Shown: piece after piece, positions 1 to 6,957 of the stretch | Layout: each line of letters begins with the position of its first letter | Numbering within the stretch: position 1 is the stretch's first letter | Source of the DNA: Acidobacteriota bacterium | GTDB taxonomy: Bacteria > Acidobacteriota > Blastocatellia > Pyrinomonadales > Pyrinomonadaceae | Reading direction: 5' to 3' | Length of the DNA: 12,272 bases | NCBI GenBank assembly: GCA_003222935.1 | Contig: QHXL01000139.1 | Coordinates: 443 to 12,714 of the forward strand | Notes under the pieces: generated by a model | Seen by the model: only the letters and a program-made list of their open reading frames with translations | Databases searched by the model: none | What the model was told of the DNA's origin: nothing | Translations under genes and position numbers: made by a program

Positions 1-407
1 TATTTATTGCGAGACGTTTGTGCATTCTCGCATCGGAAGACATCGGACTCGCTGATCCCCAGGCGATGGTCCAAGCGGCAGCAGCAGCAGACATTGTTCG
101 CCTGATCGGTTTGCCCGAGGGTCTCTTTCCACTATCCCAGGCGACCATTTACCTTGCGCAAGCTCCCAAATCAAATTCCGTCAAAAGCGCTTATCAGGCG
201 GCCGCAATCGACGCACAGGAAACAGCGCGGGAACCGGTACCTTTACATCTCCGAAATGCTGCGACACCTTTGATGAAACACGTCGGTTACGGCAAGGAAT
301 ACCGCTACGTACATGACGACCCGGCCGCCAAGGACGAGATGGAATGCCTGCCGGAAAAACTGCGTGGCAGAAAATATTTTGAACCAGAGAATACGAACGA
401 AGGGTAG
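1..407 (+). CDS. rarA: Replication-associated recombination protein A (RarA/MgsA), 3' part only
   Basis: The reading frame is open from base 3 and enters from outside the window, so only the last 134 residues are present. They begin with [19 protein letters not shown], the conserved stretch just after the AAA+ ATPase core. The tetramerisation domain typical of RarA follows, with a [15 protein letters not shown] segment, [15 protein letters not shown], the [11 protein letters not shown] segment and a C-terminal LRGRKYFEP motif. In the family, RarA (about 440 residues) is a DNA-dependent ATPase of the clamp-loader/RuvB type that acts at stalled replication forks. The Walker motifs lie upstream, outside the window. 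The stop is TAG at 405-407, and a methyltransferase gene follows after 12 bases on the same strand, so the two are probably co-transcribed. Identity is secure because the whole tail matches the family pattern. Confidence 0.93.
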   Translation, partial: FIARRLCILASEDIGLADPQAMVQAAAAADIVRLIGLPEGLFPLSQATIYLAQAPKSNSVKSAYQAAAIDAQETAREPVPLHLRNAATPLMKHVGYGKEYRYVHDDPAAKDEMECLPEKLRGRKYFEPENTNEG

Positions 408-419
408 ATCAAGACCTAG

Positions 420-1244
420 ATGAGTACTTCTAAAACCGAGAAGGAATTAGCTTTCCTGCATGACCTCTTTATCGCTCCGGATTGGGGAGAACGTTTTGCA
501 GAACTGTTTGATAAGCATATTAAACTCCCAAAAGAAGGCAAAGTTTTGTATGTGGCCGCCGGAACGGGTGGTCATGCCTTAGCTCTTCATGATCGCGCCG
601 GCAGGAATGTGCAGTTTCTCTGCCTGGATGAGAATCAGGAGTGTTTGGAAATTGCTAAAGCAAAGGCAAGCGCAACCAGTGAACAAGCCGAGTTTCGTCA
701 GGCAGCCCTGGACCACCTCGAACTACCTGATAGTAATTTTGACGCGGTGATTGGAAACGCATCGTTGATTCCACAACGTCGACTCCGAAGGGTCTTCTCA
801 GAAATGGTTCGAGTCGCTGCCCCCGGGGCGCACATTGCCCTGGCGGTTCCTACTGCGTCTAGTTTTGGGGAGTTCTTTTCGATCTATTGGGAAGCGCTGC
901 ACAACGTCGGACTCCTCGGTCAGGAATCAAACGTCGAACTTCTGATCATGGAATTACCGTCGGTGTCTGATATCGAAATGATGGCTGAGGACGAAGGTCT
1001 CAACGACGTCGAGTCATGGACCAGTATTGAAGAATTCGACTTCGCGTCGGGAGAGCAATTTCTTAACGCTCCGCTGGTAGCCGAGTTTCTTATGAAAGAC
1101 TGGTTGGCATCAGTGCCTGAGGAGTCGAGAACAGCAGTAATGGATGAGATAACGCGGCTGATAAACGAAGAGCGCCATGAGGCGGAATTCGCGCTGTCAG
1201 TGAAAGCTACTGTGTTGGTGGGTCGCAAAACGCACAGTCACTGA
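420..1244 (+). CDS. Class I SAM-dependent methyltransferase domain protein
   Basis: This 274-residue protein has a Rossmann-type methyltransferase core. Motif I is VLYVAAGTGGHA (residues 42-53), which keeps the glycine loop but has Tyr where an acidic residue is common. An acidic D70 closes strand 2 (FLCLDENQ), FDAVIGNASL (107-116) resembles motif IV, and MVRVAAPGAHIALAVP (129-144) resembles the strand after the post-I region. The N-terminal 40 residues are helical and the C-terminal 130 (acidic, rich in Glu) match no domain I can name. The substrate is unknown. No signal peptide or membrane segment is visible. The gene starts at ATG 420, 12 bases after rarA. The only Shine-Dalgarno-like sequence (AAGGG) lies about 15 bases upstream, so translation may rely on coupling. 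It ends at TGA 1242-1244, just before a hairpin. Confidence 0.8.
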   Translation: MSTSKTEKELAFLHDLFIAPDWGERFAELFDKHIKLPKEGKVLYVAAGTGGHALALHDRAGRNVQFLCLDENQECLEIAKAKASATSEQAEFRQAALDHLELPDSNFDAVIGNASLIPQRRLRRVFSEMVRVAAPGAHIALAVPTASSFGEFFSIYWEALHNVGLLGQESNVELLIMELPSVSDIEMMAEDEGLNDVESWTSIEEFDFASGEQFLNAPLVAEFLMKDWLASVPEESRTAVMDEITRLINEERHEAEFALSVKATVLVGRKTHSH

Positions 1245-1252
1245 CGGGGCGA

Positions 1253-1278
1253 GAAAAGTAACAGAAGCGTTACTTTTC
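1253..1278. terminator. Symmetrical hairpin, probable bidirectional terminator between convergent genes
   Basis: A perfect 10-base inverted repeat, GAAAAGTAAC (1253-1262) and GTTACTTTTC (1269-1278), has a 6-base loop. It sits between the methyltransferase stop (1244) and the tatA stop (1270-1272), which lies inside the right arm. Both strands give a stem ending in an ACUUUUC run, so each transcript can form a hairpin with its own short U tract. The stem is AT-rich and the U tract is part of the arm, so termination may be moderate. Confidence 0.6.
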
Positions 1279-1461
1279 CAGGTCTTTGCGCCCGTCCCTC
1301 TCGCCCTCGTCCAGGCCATCTTTAAAAGCTCGTTTGCTTTGTCCGAGAGCTTTTGCCAACTGTGGCAACCGGGTGGCGCCGAAGAGCAAAAAGATCACGA
1401 TTGCAATTACTACCAGTTCCGGAGTACCCAACCCAGCGATCGCTAACATATTTTCAGTCAT
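1270..1461 (-). CDS. tatA: Twin-arginine translocase subunit TatA/TatE family
   Basis: This 63-residue protein has the classic TatA layout. A short N-terminal leader is followed by a transmembrane helix (about residues 14-27, ELVVIAIVIFLLFG), the hinge FGATRLPQLAKALG that resembles the FGxxKLP motif, and an amphipathic charged helix with a short acidic/basic tail. TatA oligomers form the size-variable part of the Tat pore that exports folded proteins across the cytoplasmic membrane. The start at ATG 1461 is supported by GAGG 8 bases upstream. An in-frame Met at residue 5 is a less likely start. The gene lies 21 bases after the HNH gene, and no tatB or tatC is visible, so those partners must be elsewhere. 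TatA, TatB and TatE are hard to separate by sequence at this length, but the short tail favours TatA/E. Confidence 0.9.
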   Translation of the reverse strand: MTENMLAIAGLGTPELVVIAIVIFLLFGATRLPQLAKALGQSKRAFKDGLDEGERDGRKDLEK

Positions 1462-1482
1462 TTGTTTTCCTCTTTCCAGCCA

Positions 1483-2010
1483 TCACTCACCGTTGTCAGA
1501 CTCGTAGAAAAGATACTTTCTCCAAGTCTCATCTGCTCGACCAAGATAACGCATAATCTGCCGGTTTACGTGTAACGAAAAACCTCGGGGTCGGCGCAAC
1601 AGGTGCATTCCGGATTCTTCGGGAGTGCGATTGCCCTTCTTATGATTACAGCGTTTGCAGCAGGCAACCAGATTATCCCACGCTGACTCCCCACCACGCG
1701 AGCGTGGAAGCACGTGATCGAGGGTCAACTCCGACGGCGGATACTGGCGGCCGCAATACTGGCAAGTTGAATGATCACGCAAAAGAATGTTCTTTCGCGA
1801 CAGGGACCTTCGTTCAAATGGAATGTGAATGTACTCAGTAAGACGTATTACTGACGGAGCATGAATGGACAGTTTCTGTGAATGAAGCATGTGGCCGTTG
1901 TGTTCTTCGACCCGGGCAACACCCTTAAAAATCATTACTACTGCACGCCTTTCGGTGCACACATTTATAGGCTCAAACGAAGTATTCAGGACTAAAACTC
2001 GGCCATTCAT
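1483..2010 (-). CDS. HNH endonuclease family protein
   Basis: This 175-residue protein has an HNH nuclease domain of the McrA-like, zinc-ribbon type. C83-x2-C86 (CQYC) and C118-x2-C121 (CKRC) would bind zinc, D98-H99 carries the general base, and N113 with the [10 protein letters not shown] segment (121-130) completes the beta-beta-alpha metal fold. The N-terminal 75 residues ([14 protein letters not shown], then [10 protein letters not shown]) match the conserved front part of a widespread family of chromosomal HNH proteins whose biological role is not settled. Nothing here indicates an intron, intein or restriction system. ATG 2010 has no Shine-Dalgarno sequence but lies 10 bases after a good -10 box (see the promoter at 2021-2050), which suggests an almost leaderless message. 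The gene follows comF after 82 bases and precedes tatA. Confidence 0.88.
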   Translation of the reverse strand: MNGRVLVLNTSFEPINVCTERRAVVMIFKGVARVEEHNGHMLHSQKLSIHAPSVIRLTEYIHIPFERRSLSRKNILLRDHSTCQYCGRQYPPSELTLDHVLPRSRGGESAWDNLVACCKRCNHKKGNRTPEESGMHLLRRPRGFSLHVNRQIMRYLGRADETWRKYLFYESDNGE

Positions 2011-2020
2011 ACTGAGCGTG

Positions 2021-2050
2021 ATATTACGCGAGCGTCAAAGAGAGTGTCAA
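2021..2050 (-). promoter_or_regulatory. Probable sigma-70 promoter of the HNH-tatA unit
   Basis: On the - strand, a perfect -35 TTGACA (2050-2045) is followed by an 18-base spacer and a -10 TAATAT (2026-2021). Transcription would start near 2014, leaving a leader of only about 4 bases before ATG 2010. It lies in the 82-base gap after comF, which otherwise shows no gene. Confidence 0.6.
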
Positions 2051-2092
2051 AATTATGTTGCCTTTGCCTTAAATCAAGCTCTATCTGCCGAA

Positions 2093-2842
2093 TTACCAGG
2101 CGGGTCTGGCAATAGTTAAAACGTAAACAGCCCTGGCGCCTTCTGATAGCAACACTTCAGCGCAACTCGAAACCGTCGCCCCCGTCGTGAATACATCGTC
2201 TACCAGAAGAATTATTTCTCCCTCAATCAATTGAGGAAACCTCACCGAGAATGCCCGCTCCACAGTATCGCGTCGTCCCTTTGCATCCAGGCCTGCACGA
2301 TACCGATGAGACATTCCAATCCGAAAAAGACTTTGTTCATCGACCATCAAGCCGAGCGCCGGCGCTATGGCCTTTGAGATCAAAAGAGCTTGATTGAATC
2401 CACGTTCACGTTCACGTTCCGGATGAAGCGGCACCGGGACGATTCGCGTTGCCTGATCGAGGGGAGAACATCTCGCAACTCCAACTAACAGATTTAGAAG
2501 ATGTGCCGAAAGGTTTGGCTGTCGTTTAAGTAACAACGCCGATTCACGCAACGCTCCTTCGTAAACTCCACACGCACGCGCCGCTTCAAACGGCTGCAAG
2601 TCACACCTTCTGCACCTAATCGTCTCTGCTTCCTTACGATGTATTCCTTCACGAGAAGGAACTCCACACTTCCAGCAGATAACTTCAGCGCCGGTAAATA
2701 CACGAGTTGACTTCCAACAGCTCCGACAAACACTCCCGTAGATTCGACTTTCGACACTATTCCCGCATAGTGAACATACCTGCGGGTATGCCAGGGTCAG
2801 CAAAGCATCGTAGAAAGACAAGGTGGCTCGCGTGAGGAACAT
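2093..2842 (-). CDS. comF: ComF family protein (double zinc ribbon plus phosphoribosyltransferase domain)
   Basis: The 249-residue product has the full ComF plan. Two N-terminal zinc ribbons use C23/C26 with C39/C42, and C56/C59 with C77/C80. A type I phosphoribosyltransferase fold follows, with VPVPLHPERERERGFNQA (135-152) and the PRPP-binding loop VDDVFTTGAT (214-223). In naturally competent bacteria ComF-type proteins take part in internalising single-stranded transforming DNA. Many non-competent species carry them too, so competence here is only a possibility. I chose ATG 2842. A TTG at 2851 is in frame and lies 11 bases after GGGAGG, but that purine run is an arm of the preceding terminator hairpin. 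The gene sits directly behind that terminator, so it needs read-through or a promoter I could not identify with confidence. Confidence 0.88.
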   Translation of the reverse strand: MFLTRATLSFYDALLTLAYPQVCSLCGNSVESRIYGSVCRSCWKSTRVFTGAEVICWKCGVPSREGIHRKEAETIRCRRCDLQPFEAARACGVYEGALRESALLLKRQPNLSAHLLNLLVGVARCSPLDQATRIVPVPLHPERERERGFNQALLISKAIAPALGLMVDEQSLFRIGMSHRYRAGLDAKGRRDTVERAFSVRFPQLIEGEIILLVDDVFTTGATVSSCAEVLLSEGARAVYVLTIARPAW

Positions 2843-2857
2843 ATGAACCAAATAAGA

Positions 2858-2887
2858 AACGGCCTCCCGATTGCTCGGGAGACCGTT
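2858..2887 (-). terminator. Intrinsic terminator of the DksA/TraR-type gene
   Basis: AACGG-c-CTCCCGA (2858-2870) pairs with TCGGGAG-a-CCGTT (2875-2887) around a 4-base loop, giving 12 pairs and one mismatch. Read on the - strand, the stem is followed at once by the U-rich sequence TTCTTATTT (2857-2849). It lies 27 bases after the stop of the regulator gene, and its distal side touches the start of comF. Confidence 0.75.
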
Positions 2888-2913
2888 ATTATGTCATCCA
2901 CCTCGTATTAGTA

Positions 2914-3282
2914 CTAATCTTCGTCTTCGCCGAGAAGTCCACGCTCCTGAAGATCCTGGCATCGAACACAATGACGCGCCCAGGGTACCGCGTCGAGGCG
3001 CTTCTCTGGTAATACCTCACCACAATGCACACACTTGCCGTAGCCTGTGGTTTCAATTCGCTCGAGTGCTTCGTCAATCAAATTGAGCAGCTGACGATCG
3101 TTGTCTGACATCGAGACCAGCAGCTCTTTGGTGTATGCGTTTGCAGCCATGTCGGCCGGGTCCTGTGTTGCTTCGGCATCTCGCTCGCGACTGTATAATT
3201 CCGCCGCCTGCACCTGACCAACAAGACCCTCGCGACGGCCAAGGAGTTTATCTCGGAAAACTTTAGTTCGCCGTTTATCCAT
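2914..3282 (-). CDS. DksA/TraR-type zinc finger transcription regulator
   Basis: This 122-residue protein has an N-terminal coiled-coil region and a C-terminal zinc finger, C84-x2-C87 and C105-x2-C108, within YGKCVHCGEVLPEKRLDAVP. That is the DksA/TraR signature. The tip segment DPADMA (41-46) lines up with the DPVDRA tip of E. coli DksA, so the acidic and alanine residues needed inside the RNA polymerase secondary channel appear to be kept. By family knowledge such proteins modulate rRNA and amino acid promoters, usually with ppGpp. It is shorter than E. coli DksA (151 residues), so a TraR/YteA-like subgroup is also possible. GGAGGA lies 12 bases before ATG 3282. It follows rlmH by 46 bases and ends in a strong terminator, so it probably closes the rplU-to-rlmH transcription unit or has its own promoter. 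Confidence 0.87.
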   Translation of the reverse strand: MDKRRTKVFRDKLLGRREGLVGQVQAAELYSRERDAEATQDPADMAANAYTKELLVSMSDNDRQLLNLIDEALERIETTGYGKCVHCGEVLPEKRLDAVPWARHCVRCQDLQERGLLGEDED

Positions 3283-3328
3283 TATTAGTTTTAATCCTCC
3301 ACCCCACTTGAATAAGACTTAGTCGTTG

Positions 3329-3790
3329 CTATTTCTGATACGGTAAACCATGAACAATTGTGTACGCCCTGTACAACTGCTCAAACAACAAAACGCGGGC
3401 CATCTCATGAGTAAGTGTCAAACGAGTTAGCGACCAACGCTTGTCAGCACGGGCCAATAGTTCTGGCGATAGACCCTGCGGACCACCAATAACAAACGCA
3501 ACCTCCTTAGTCCCGTTAACCTCCCAGGTCTTCACCTGTTCGGCTAATTGCTGGGACGTCCACTCCTTGCCTTCTGGATCTAGAAGAACCGTAACAGAGC
3601 CAGGGCGGAGCGCGTCTGAGATGCGTTTTAAGTCTCTATCGATGCCCGCCTTGTCTTCTCGACCCGACTCTTTCAACTCAGTCACTTCGCAACGCACGAA
3701 GTGAGAAAGTCTCTCTGAATAATCCTCAATCAAGGAACGCAGCCGCGAATCGCGTGTCTTCCCCGTCCAGATGATAACACGAAAACGCAT
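3329..3790 (-). CDS. rlmH: 23S rRNA (pseudouridine1915-N3)-methyltransferase RlmH
   Basis: The 153-residue product is a SPOUT-class methyltransferase. The knotted C-terminal half carries FVIGGPQGLSPELLARA (SAM-binding loop), SLTRLTLTHEMARVLLFEQLYRAYTI and the terminal GLPYQK. RlmH methylates pseudouridine 1915 in helix 69 of 23S rRNA on assembled 70S ribosomes. Most members end in PYH(K/R), and here the histidine is glutamine. I chose ATG 3790 because the following MRFRVIIWTGKT matches the usual family N-terminus. GTG 3799 is in frame and cannot be excluded. The gene follows the sigma-54 activator with only 13 bases between stop and ATG, so it is in the same operon. Together with rsfS and obg it makes a ribosome-maturation cluster. 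Confidence 0.93.
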   Translation of the reverse strand: MRFRVIIWTGKTRDSRLRSLIEDYSERLSHFVRCEVTELKESGREDKAGIDRDLKRISDALRPGSVTVLLDPEGKEWTSQQLAEQVKTWEVNGTKEVAFVIGGPQGLSPELLARADKRWSLTRLTLTHEMARVLLFEQLYRAYTIVHGLPYQK

Positions 3791-3803
3791 CTTGTACACT
3801 CGG

Positions 3804-4727
3804 CTAAGCCTTCAACTCATAGCGCGCAATCTTCTCGTACAAATTCTTGCGGCTGATTCCGAGAATTCGTGCCGTCTCGGTTTTGTTACCGCCAGTAGAT
3901 GCAAGAATGTCGGCTATGTAAACGGCCTCCAGTTGAGCCAAGCTCATTGGCTTCGCGCTTCCTGTTCTAACGGCAGCGCTCACGCTGGGAGGCAAATCCT
4001 CAACTTCGATACGTTTACCGCGCGCCACGATTACGGCCCGCTCCAAAATGTTGGCCAGTTCACGAGCGTTACCTGGAAACTCATAAGCGCGCAGAATCGC
4101 CAAAGCAGGAGCTGCAATTCCCACGACCTTGCGACCATGCTTCGCTGAGTACTGCGAAACAAAATGCTTCACAAGTTGTAAAAGATCATCTTCGCGCTCA
4201 CGCAACGGTGGTACGTGTATGCGGACTACATTTAACCGATAAAAAAGATCCGCTCGAAACGCCTGGCGTCTAACTGCTTCATCAAGATCGACATTCGTCA
4301 ACGCGATTAGACGTGCGTCGAGCTTGAGCGTTTTTCTTCCACCAAGTCGTTCAAACTCTCGCTCTTCGATAACGCGCAACAGTTTTGCCTGCGCATCAAC
4401 TGACAGGTGAGCGATTTCATCCAGAACTATCGTTCCGTTGTCTGCAGCTTCCAGGCGTCCCGGCTTAGCCTCGGTCGCACCGGTGAAAGCGCCCCGCTCA
4501 AAACCAAAGAGCTCAGCCTCAAGTAATTCGCCGGGTAGCGTCGCACAATCGATCTTAACGAATGGCGCCTGGGCTCGCGGTGACATGAGATGAATGAAAG
4601 ACGCGAGTACATCCTTTCCCGCCCCTGACTCACCAGTGATCAAAACATTCGAAGCAGTTGTACTTACGCGCTCCGCGAGATCAACGACCTCGCGCATTCC
4701 TTTCGAGCGCGCAAATATTTCGATCAC
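3804..4727 (-). CDS. Sigma-54-dependent transcriptional activator without a sensor domain
   Basis: The 307-residue product begins directly with the AAA+ sigma-54 interaction domain. It has Walker A GESGAGKD (32-39), the sigma-54 contact loop GAFTGA (79-84), Walker B TIVLDE (99-104), a sensor I TN (144-145), the arginine-rich LFYRLNVVRI stretch (161-170) and FPGNARELAN (217-226). A Fis-type helix-turn-helix closes the protein (about 276-302, ETARILGISRKNLYEKI). There is no receiver, PAS or GAF domain in front, so control must come from expression level, a partner protein, or not at all. The start is GTG 4727, which overlaps the rsfS stop by 4 bases (GTGA), indicating translational coupling. 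I saw no -24/-12 promoter near it, so its targets are probably elsewhere. Family assignment is firm and the regulon unknown. Confidence 0.93.
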   Translation of the reverse strand: MIEIFARSKGMREVVDLAERVSTTASNVLITGESGAGKDVLASFIHLMSPRAQAPFVKIDCATLPGELLEAELFGFERGAFTGATEAKPGRLEAADNGTIVLDEIAHLSVDAQAKLLRVIEEREFERLGGRKTLKLDARLIALTNVDLDEAVRRQAFRADLFYRLNVVRIHVPPLREREDDLLQLVKHFVSQYSAKHGRKVVGIAAPALAILRAYEFPGNARELANILERAVIVARGKRIEVEDLPPSVSAAVRTGSAKPMSLAQLEAVYIADILASTGGNKTETARILGISRKNLYEKIARYELKA

Positions 4728-5188
4728 GAGTCTCTTCTCAAAGAACTAGTTCCAACGATCTCCGGCGGTAGATCAACTCGTTTTGACTCACGCCAGAGAC
4801 GCTCAAGGTCGTAAAACTGTCGCGCCTTCTGTTCGAAGACGTGAAAAACGAAATCGCCATAATCCAGCAGTACCCACTCGGCAGTTTTGTAGCCTTCCAC
4901 TCGAGCAGCCGTTGAGCCAGATTTCTTCAGCGTCTCATAAACCTCGTCTGATATGGCTTGAACTTGCCGCTCATTCGCACCGGTCGCAATGACGAAGAAA
5001 TCAGTGAAGCTAGCAATCTCACGAAGGTCTAACACCACTACGTCAAGCGCTTTCTTTTCGGCAGCTGCGTTCAAAGCGCTCAACAATCTTTCGTCAAGCT
5101 GATCCGCGGAGACCGTCTGGTGCGATTCGATATTGACGGCCGGTTGCGGGTTTAACGATTGTTCTTTAGCAGTTGAATTTTCTTTCAT
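4724..5188 (-). CDS. rsfS: Ribosomal silencing factor RsfS
   Basis: The 154-residue product contains the RsfS/DUF143 domain (about residues 33-140), with AAAEKKALDVVVLDLREI, the SFTDFFVIATG core and the EGYKTAEWVLLDYGDFVFHVF block. The N-terminal 30 residues are a polar extension. RsfS binds protein uL14 on the 50S subunit and prevents joining to 30S when nutrients are short. An upstream in-frame ATG exists at 5230, but I chose ATG 5188 because AGGA lies 6 bases before it and the extra 14 residues have no family counterpart. With this start the gene overlaps nadD by 23 bases, the common nadD-rsfS arrangement, and its stop overlaps the next start by 4 bases. Confidence 0.93.
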   Translation of the reverse strand: MKENSTAKEQSLNPQPAVNIESHQTVSADQLDERLLSALNAAAEKKALDVVVLDLREIASFTDFFVIATGANERQVQAISDEVYETLKKSGSTAARVEGYKTAEWVLLDYGDFVFHVFEQKARQFYDLERLWRESKRVDLPPEIVGTSSLRRDS

Positions 5189-5843
5189 TCGATTCCTGGT
5201 AAATCCGGTACTTCTCAATGTAGGTAGCAACAGGTTTCGAAACGAGACCTGTCAGCTCTGAATATCGACCAGCACTTGCCAGTCGTCGAATTTGACTCGC
5301 CGAAATATCTTTCAGAACGACGTCCGTTATGAAGATCCGCGGACCTTCGGGCAGCAATGCCTGAAGTTTACTAACACGCAAATCAACTATCCGATCCCTT
5401 ACGGTCGGATAATCCTCAATTTCATAACCTGGGCGAGTTACGACAATGTGGTTCACAACCCTTAATAATCGTTCCCACTCTCGCCAGGTCGTAATCTCCG
5501 ACCAAGAATCGGCCCCCATGATAAAGAACAAGTCTGCCGTTTCACCAAATTCGCTGACAAAGTGAGTCAGCGTATCGATCGTGTAGCTACGATCTGGTGA
5601 CTCAAGTTCAAAAGTCGATATCGCAAGCGTTGGATCGTCCTGACTGGCAAGCGCGAGCATCGCATGGCGATGAAGGGGAGCACTTACCAGTTTGCCAACT
5701 TTATGTGGAGCAACCTGCGCCGGTACAAAAAGTAGTTTCTTAATCTCAAATAGCTCTTGGACTCGGCGCGCCACCTCGAGATGTCCCAGGTGAACCGGGT
5801 CAAAGGTACCCCCATAAAGGGCTATACGCTGCTTGGCGCACAT
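5166..5843 (-). CDS. nadD: Nicotinate-nucleotide adenylyltransferase NadD
   Basis: The 225-residue product adenylates nicotinate mononucleotide with ATP to form deamido-NAD in the NAD pathway. The nucleotidyltransferase signature GGTFDPVHLGH (11-21) is intact. RSYTIDTL, the FIMGADSW substrate-pocket segment and the C-terminal ISASQIRR phosphate-binding motif (a variant of the more usual ISST-x-IR) follow in order. Length is normal. ATG 5843 comes 3 bases after the obg stop and has no clear Shine-Dalgarno sequence, so translation is probably coupled to obg. The order obg-nadD-rsfS is found in many bacteria. Confidence 0.95.
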   Translation of the reverse strand: MCAKQRIALYGGTFDPVHLGHLEVARRVQELFEIKKLLFVPAQVAPHKVGKLVSAPLHRHAMLALASQDDPTLAISTFELESPDRSYTIDTLTHFVSEFGETADLFFIMGADSWSEITTWREWERLLRVVNHIVVTRPGYEIEDYPTVRDRIVDLRVSKLQALLPEGPRIFITDVVLKDISASQIRRLASAGRYSELTGLVSKPVATYIEKYRIYQESNERKFNC

Positions 5844-5846
5844 CGC

Positions 5847-6884
5847 TTACAAAACGAGTTCTACCGTTGCCGGCTTCGACTCAGATTTAAGTTCATCCAA
5901 ACTTGCGGCGATGGCGTGCACCAGTTCGCGGACACCCTCACCAGTTGCCGAAGAGATGGCAAAGAATCGCTTACCATCTTTCTCAACTTGTATTTTCAGC
6001 GACTCTAAACGTTCGCGTTCATCCAAAGCATCTAACTTCGTCGCTACCACTAACTGCGGTCGCATTGCTAACTCTGAGTTATAGGCTTCGAGTTCGCGAT
6101 TAACAGTCAGGTAATCTGAAACTGTTTCACGACCCGACATCGACGACACATCTACAAGGTGAAGCAGTAGCTTCGTGCGCTCGACATGTCGAAGAAAGCG
6201 ATCTCCCAGGCCAGCGCCGCTATGTGCTCCTTCAATCAAGCCGGGAATGTCAGCGATCACCAACGTTCGAAAGTCGCCTAAATCAACAACGCCCAGGTTC
6301 GGTTCCAATGTCGTAAACGGATAGTCAGCGATCTTCGGACGTGCAGCTGAGACTTTCGATATAAGGGTCGACTTACCGGCATTTGGAAATCCAACCAGAC
6401 CGACGTCTGCGAGCAGTTTCAGTTCCAACTGAAGATCGCGTACTTCGCCTTTACCACCTTCCTGGTGATATCGAGGAGCGCGATTCGTCGAGGTAGCGAA
6501 GTGCGCATTGCCAAATCCACCACGACCGCCCTTCGCCGCCAGCCAACGAGCGCCAGGCTCAGCGAGGTCGGCCAACAAGTCGCCTGTTTCTAAATCAAAG
6601 ATCTGTGTTCCCACCGGAACTCTTACTACGTGGTCTTCGCCCGTGTGACCCGAACAATTCGACCCTTCACCATGGAGTCCACGGTCAGCGATATGACGCG
6701 GGGTATAACGCAGATGCAGGAGTGTGTTGAGCGAAGAATCGGCTACAACAAACACGTCTCCACCACGGCCGCCATCACCACCAGATGGTCCACCTCTGGG
6801 AACAAACTTTTCACGTCGGAATGCGGTAACACCATTGCCTCCGTTTCCCCCTTGAACGTGAATCTTGGCGCGATCAATAAACAT
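5847..6884 (-). CDS. obg: GTPase Obg/CgtA
   Basis: The 345-residue product has the glycine-rich Obg fold (1-158, with [19 protein letters not shown] and GGRGGFGN) and a Ras-like G domain. The G domain has P-loop GFPNAGKS (165-172), switch TTLEPNLG (191-198), DIPG (212-215), TKLD (282-285) where NKxD is more usual, and SSATGEG (311-317). There is no long C-terminal OCT domain of the Bacillus type. Obg acts in 50S assembly and the stringent response and is generally essential. ATG 6884 has no obvious Shine-Dalgarno sequence and lies 11 bases after a large hairpin (6896-6935), so its expression may be set below that of the L21-L27 genes upstream. Confidence 0.96.
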   Translation of the reverse strand: MFIDRAKIHVQGGNGGNGVTAFRREKFVPRGGPSGGDGGRGGDVFVVADSSLNTLLHLRYTPRHIADRGLHGEGSNCSGHTGEDHVVRVPVGTQIFDLETGDLLADLAEPGARWLAAKGGRGGFGNAHFATSTNRAPRYHQEGGKGEVRDLQLELKLLADVGLVGFPNAGKSTLISKVSAARPKIADYPFTTLEPNLGVVDLGDFRTLVIADIPGLIEGAHSGAGLGDRFLRHVERTKLLLHLVDVSSMSGRETVSDYLTVNRELEAYNSELAMRPQLVVATKLDALDERERLESLKIQVEKDGKRFFAISSATGEGVRELVHAIAASLDELKSESKPATVELVL

Positions 6885-6895
6885 CTAAATCAAAA

Positions 6896-6935
6896 CGACG
6901 CCCGGGAGCACAATCTTGTGCTGACTCAGGCGTCG
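6896..6935 (-). terminator. Two-part hairpin with U run between rpmA and obg (attenuator or partial terminator)
   Basis: The outer arms CGACGCC (6896-6902) and GGCGTCG (6929-6935) and the inner arms AGCACAA (6907-6913) and TTGTGCT (6916-6922) are both perfect. On the - strand the distal arm runs straight into TTTTGATTT. It starts 22 bases after the rpmA stop and ends 11 bases before the obg start. The shape is that of an intrinsic terminator, but obg, nadD and rsfS need transcription past it, so partial read-through is the likely function. Confidence 0.6.
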
Positions 6936-6957
6936 CGCATTTCGAAGGTCGTTGTTT

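Noticed and set aside
920..1228. 102-codon open frame on the - strand inside the methyltransferase gene
   Set aside because: Ser-rich antisense reading without family resemblance; the + strand frame has clear methyltransferase motifs.
2400..2419. Tandem GAACGT units in comF (coding strand), encoding Glu-Arg repeats
   Set aside because: The HPERERERGFNQ segment has the normal family length, so the repeat is codon coincidence rather than an expansion.
2907..2918. 12-base palindrome ATTAGTACTAAT over the stop codon of the DksA-type gene
   Set aside because: Single AT-rich palindrome with no loop and no second copy; likely chance, and the real terminator lies just downstream.
3771..4148. 125-codon open frame on the + strand opposite the sigma-54 activator
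   Set aside because: Lies opposite a gene with every AAA+ motif intact, and the product resembles nothing I know.
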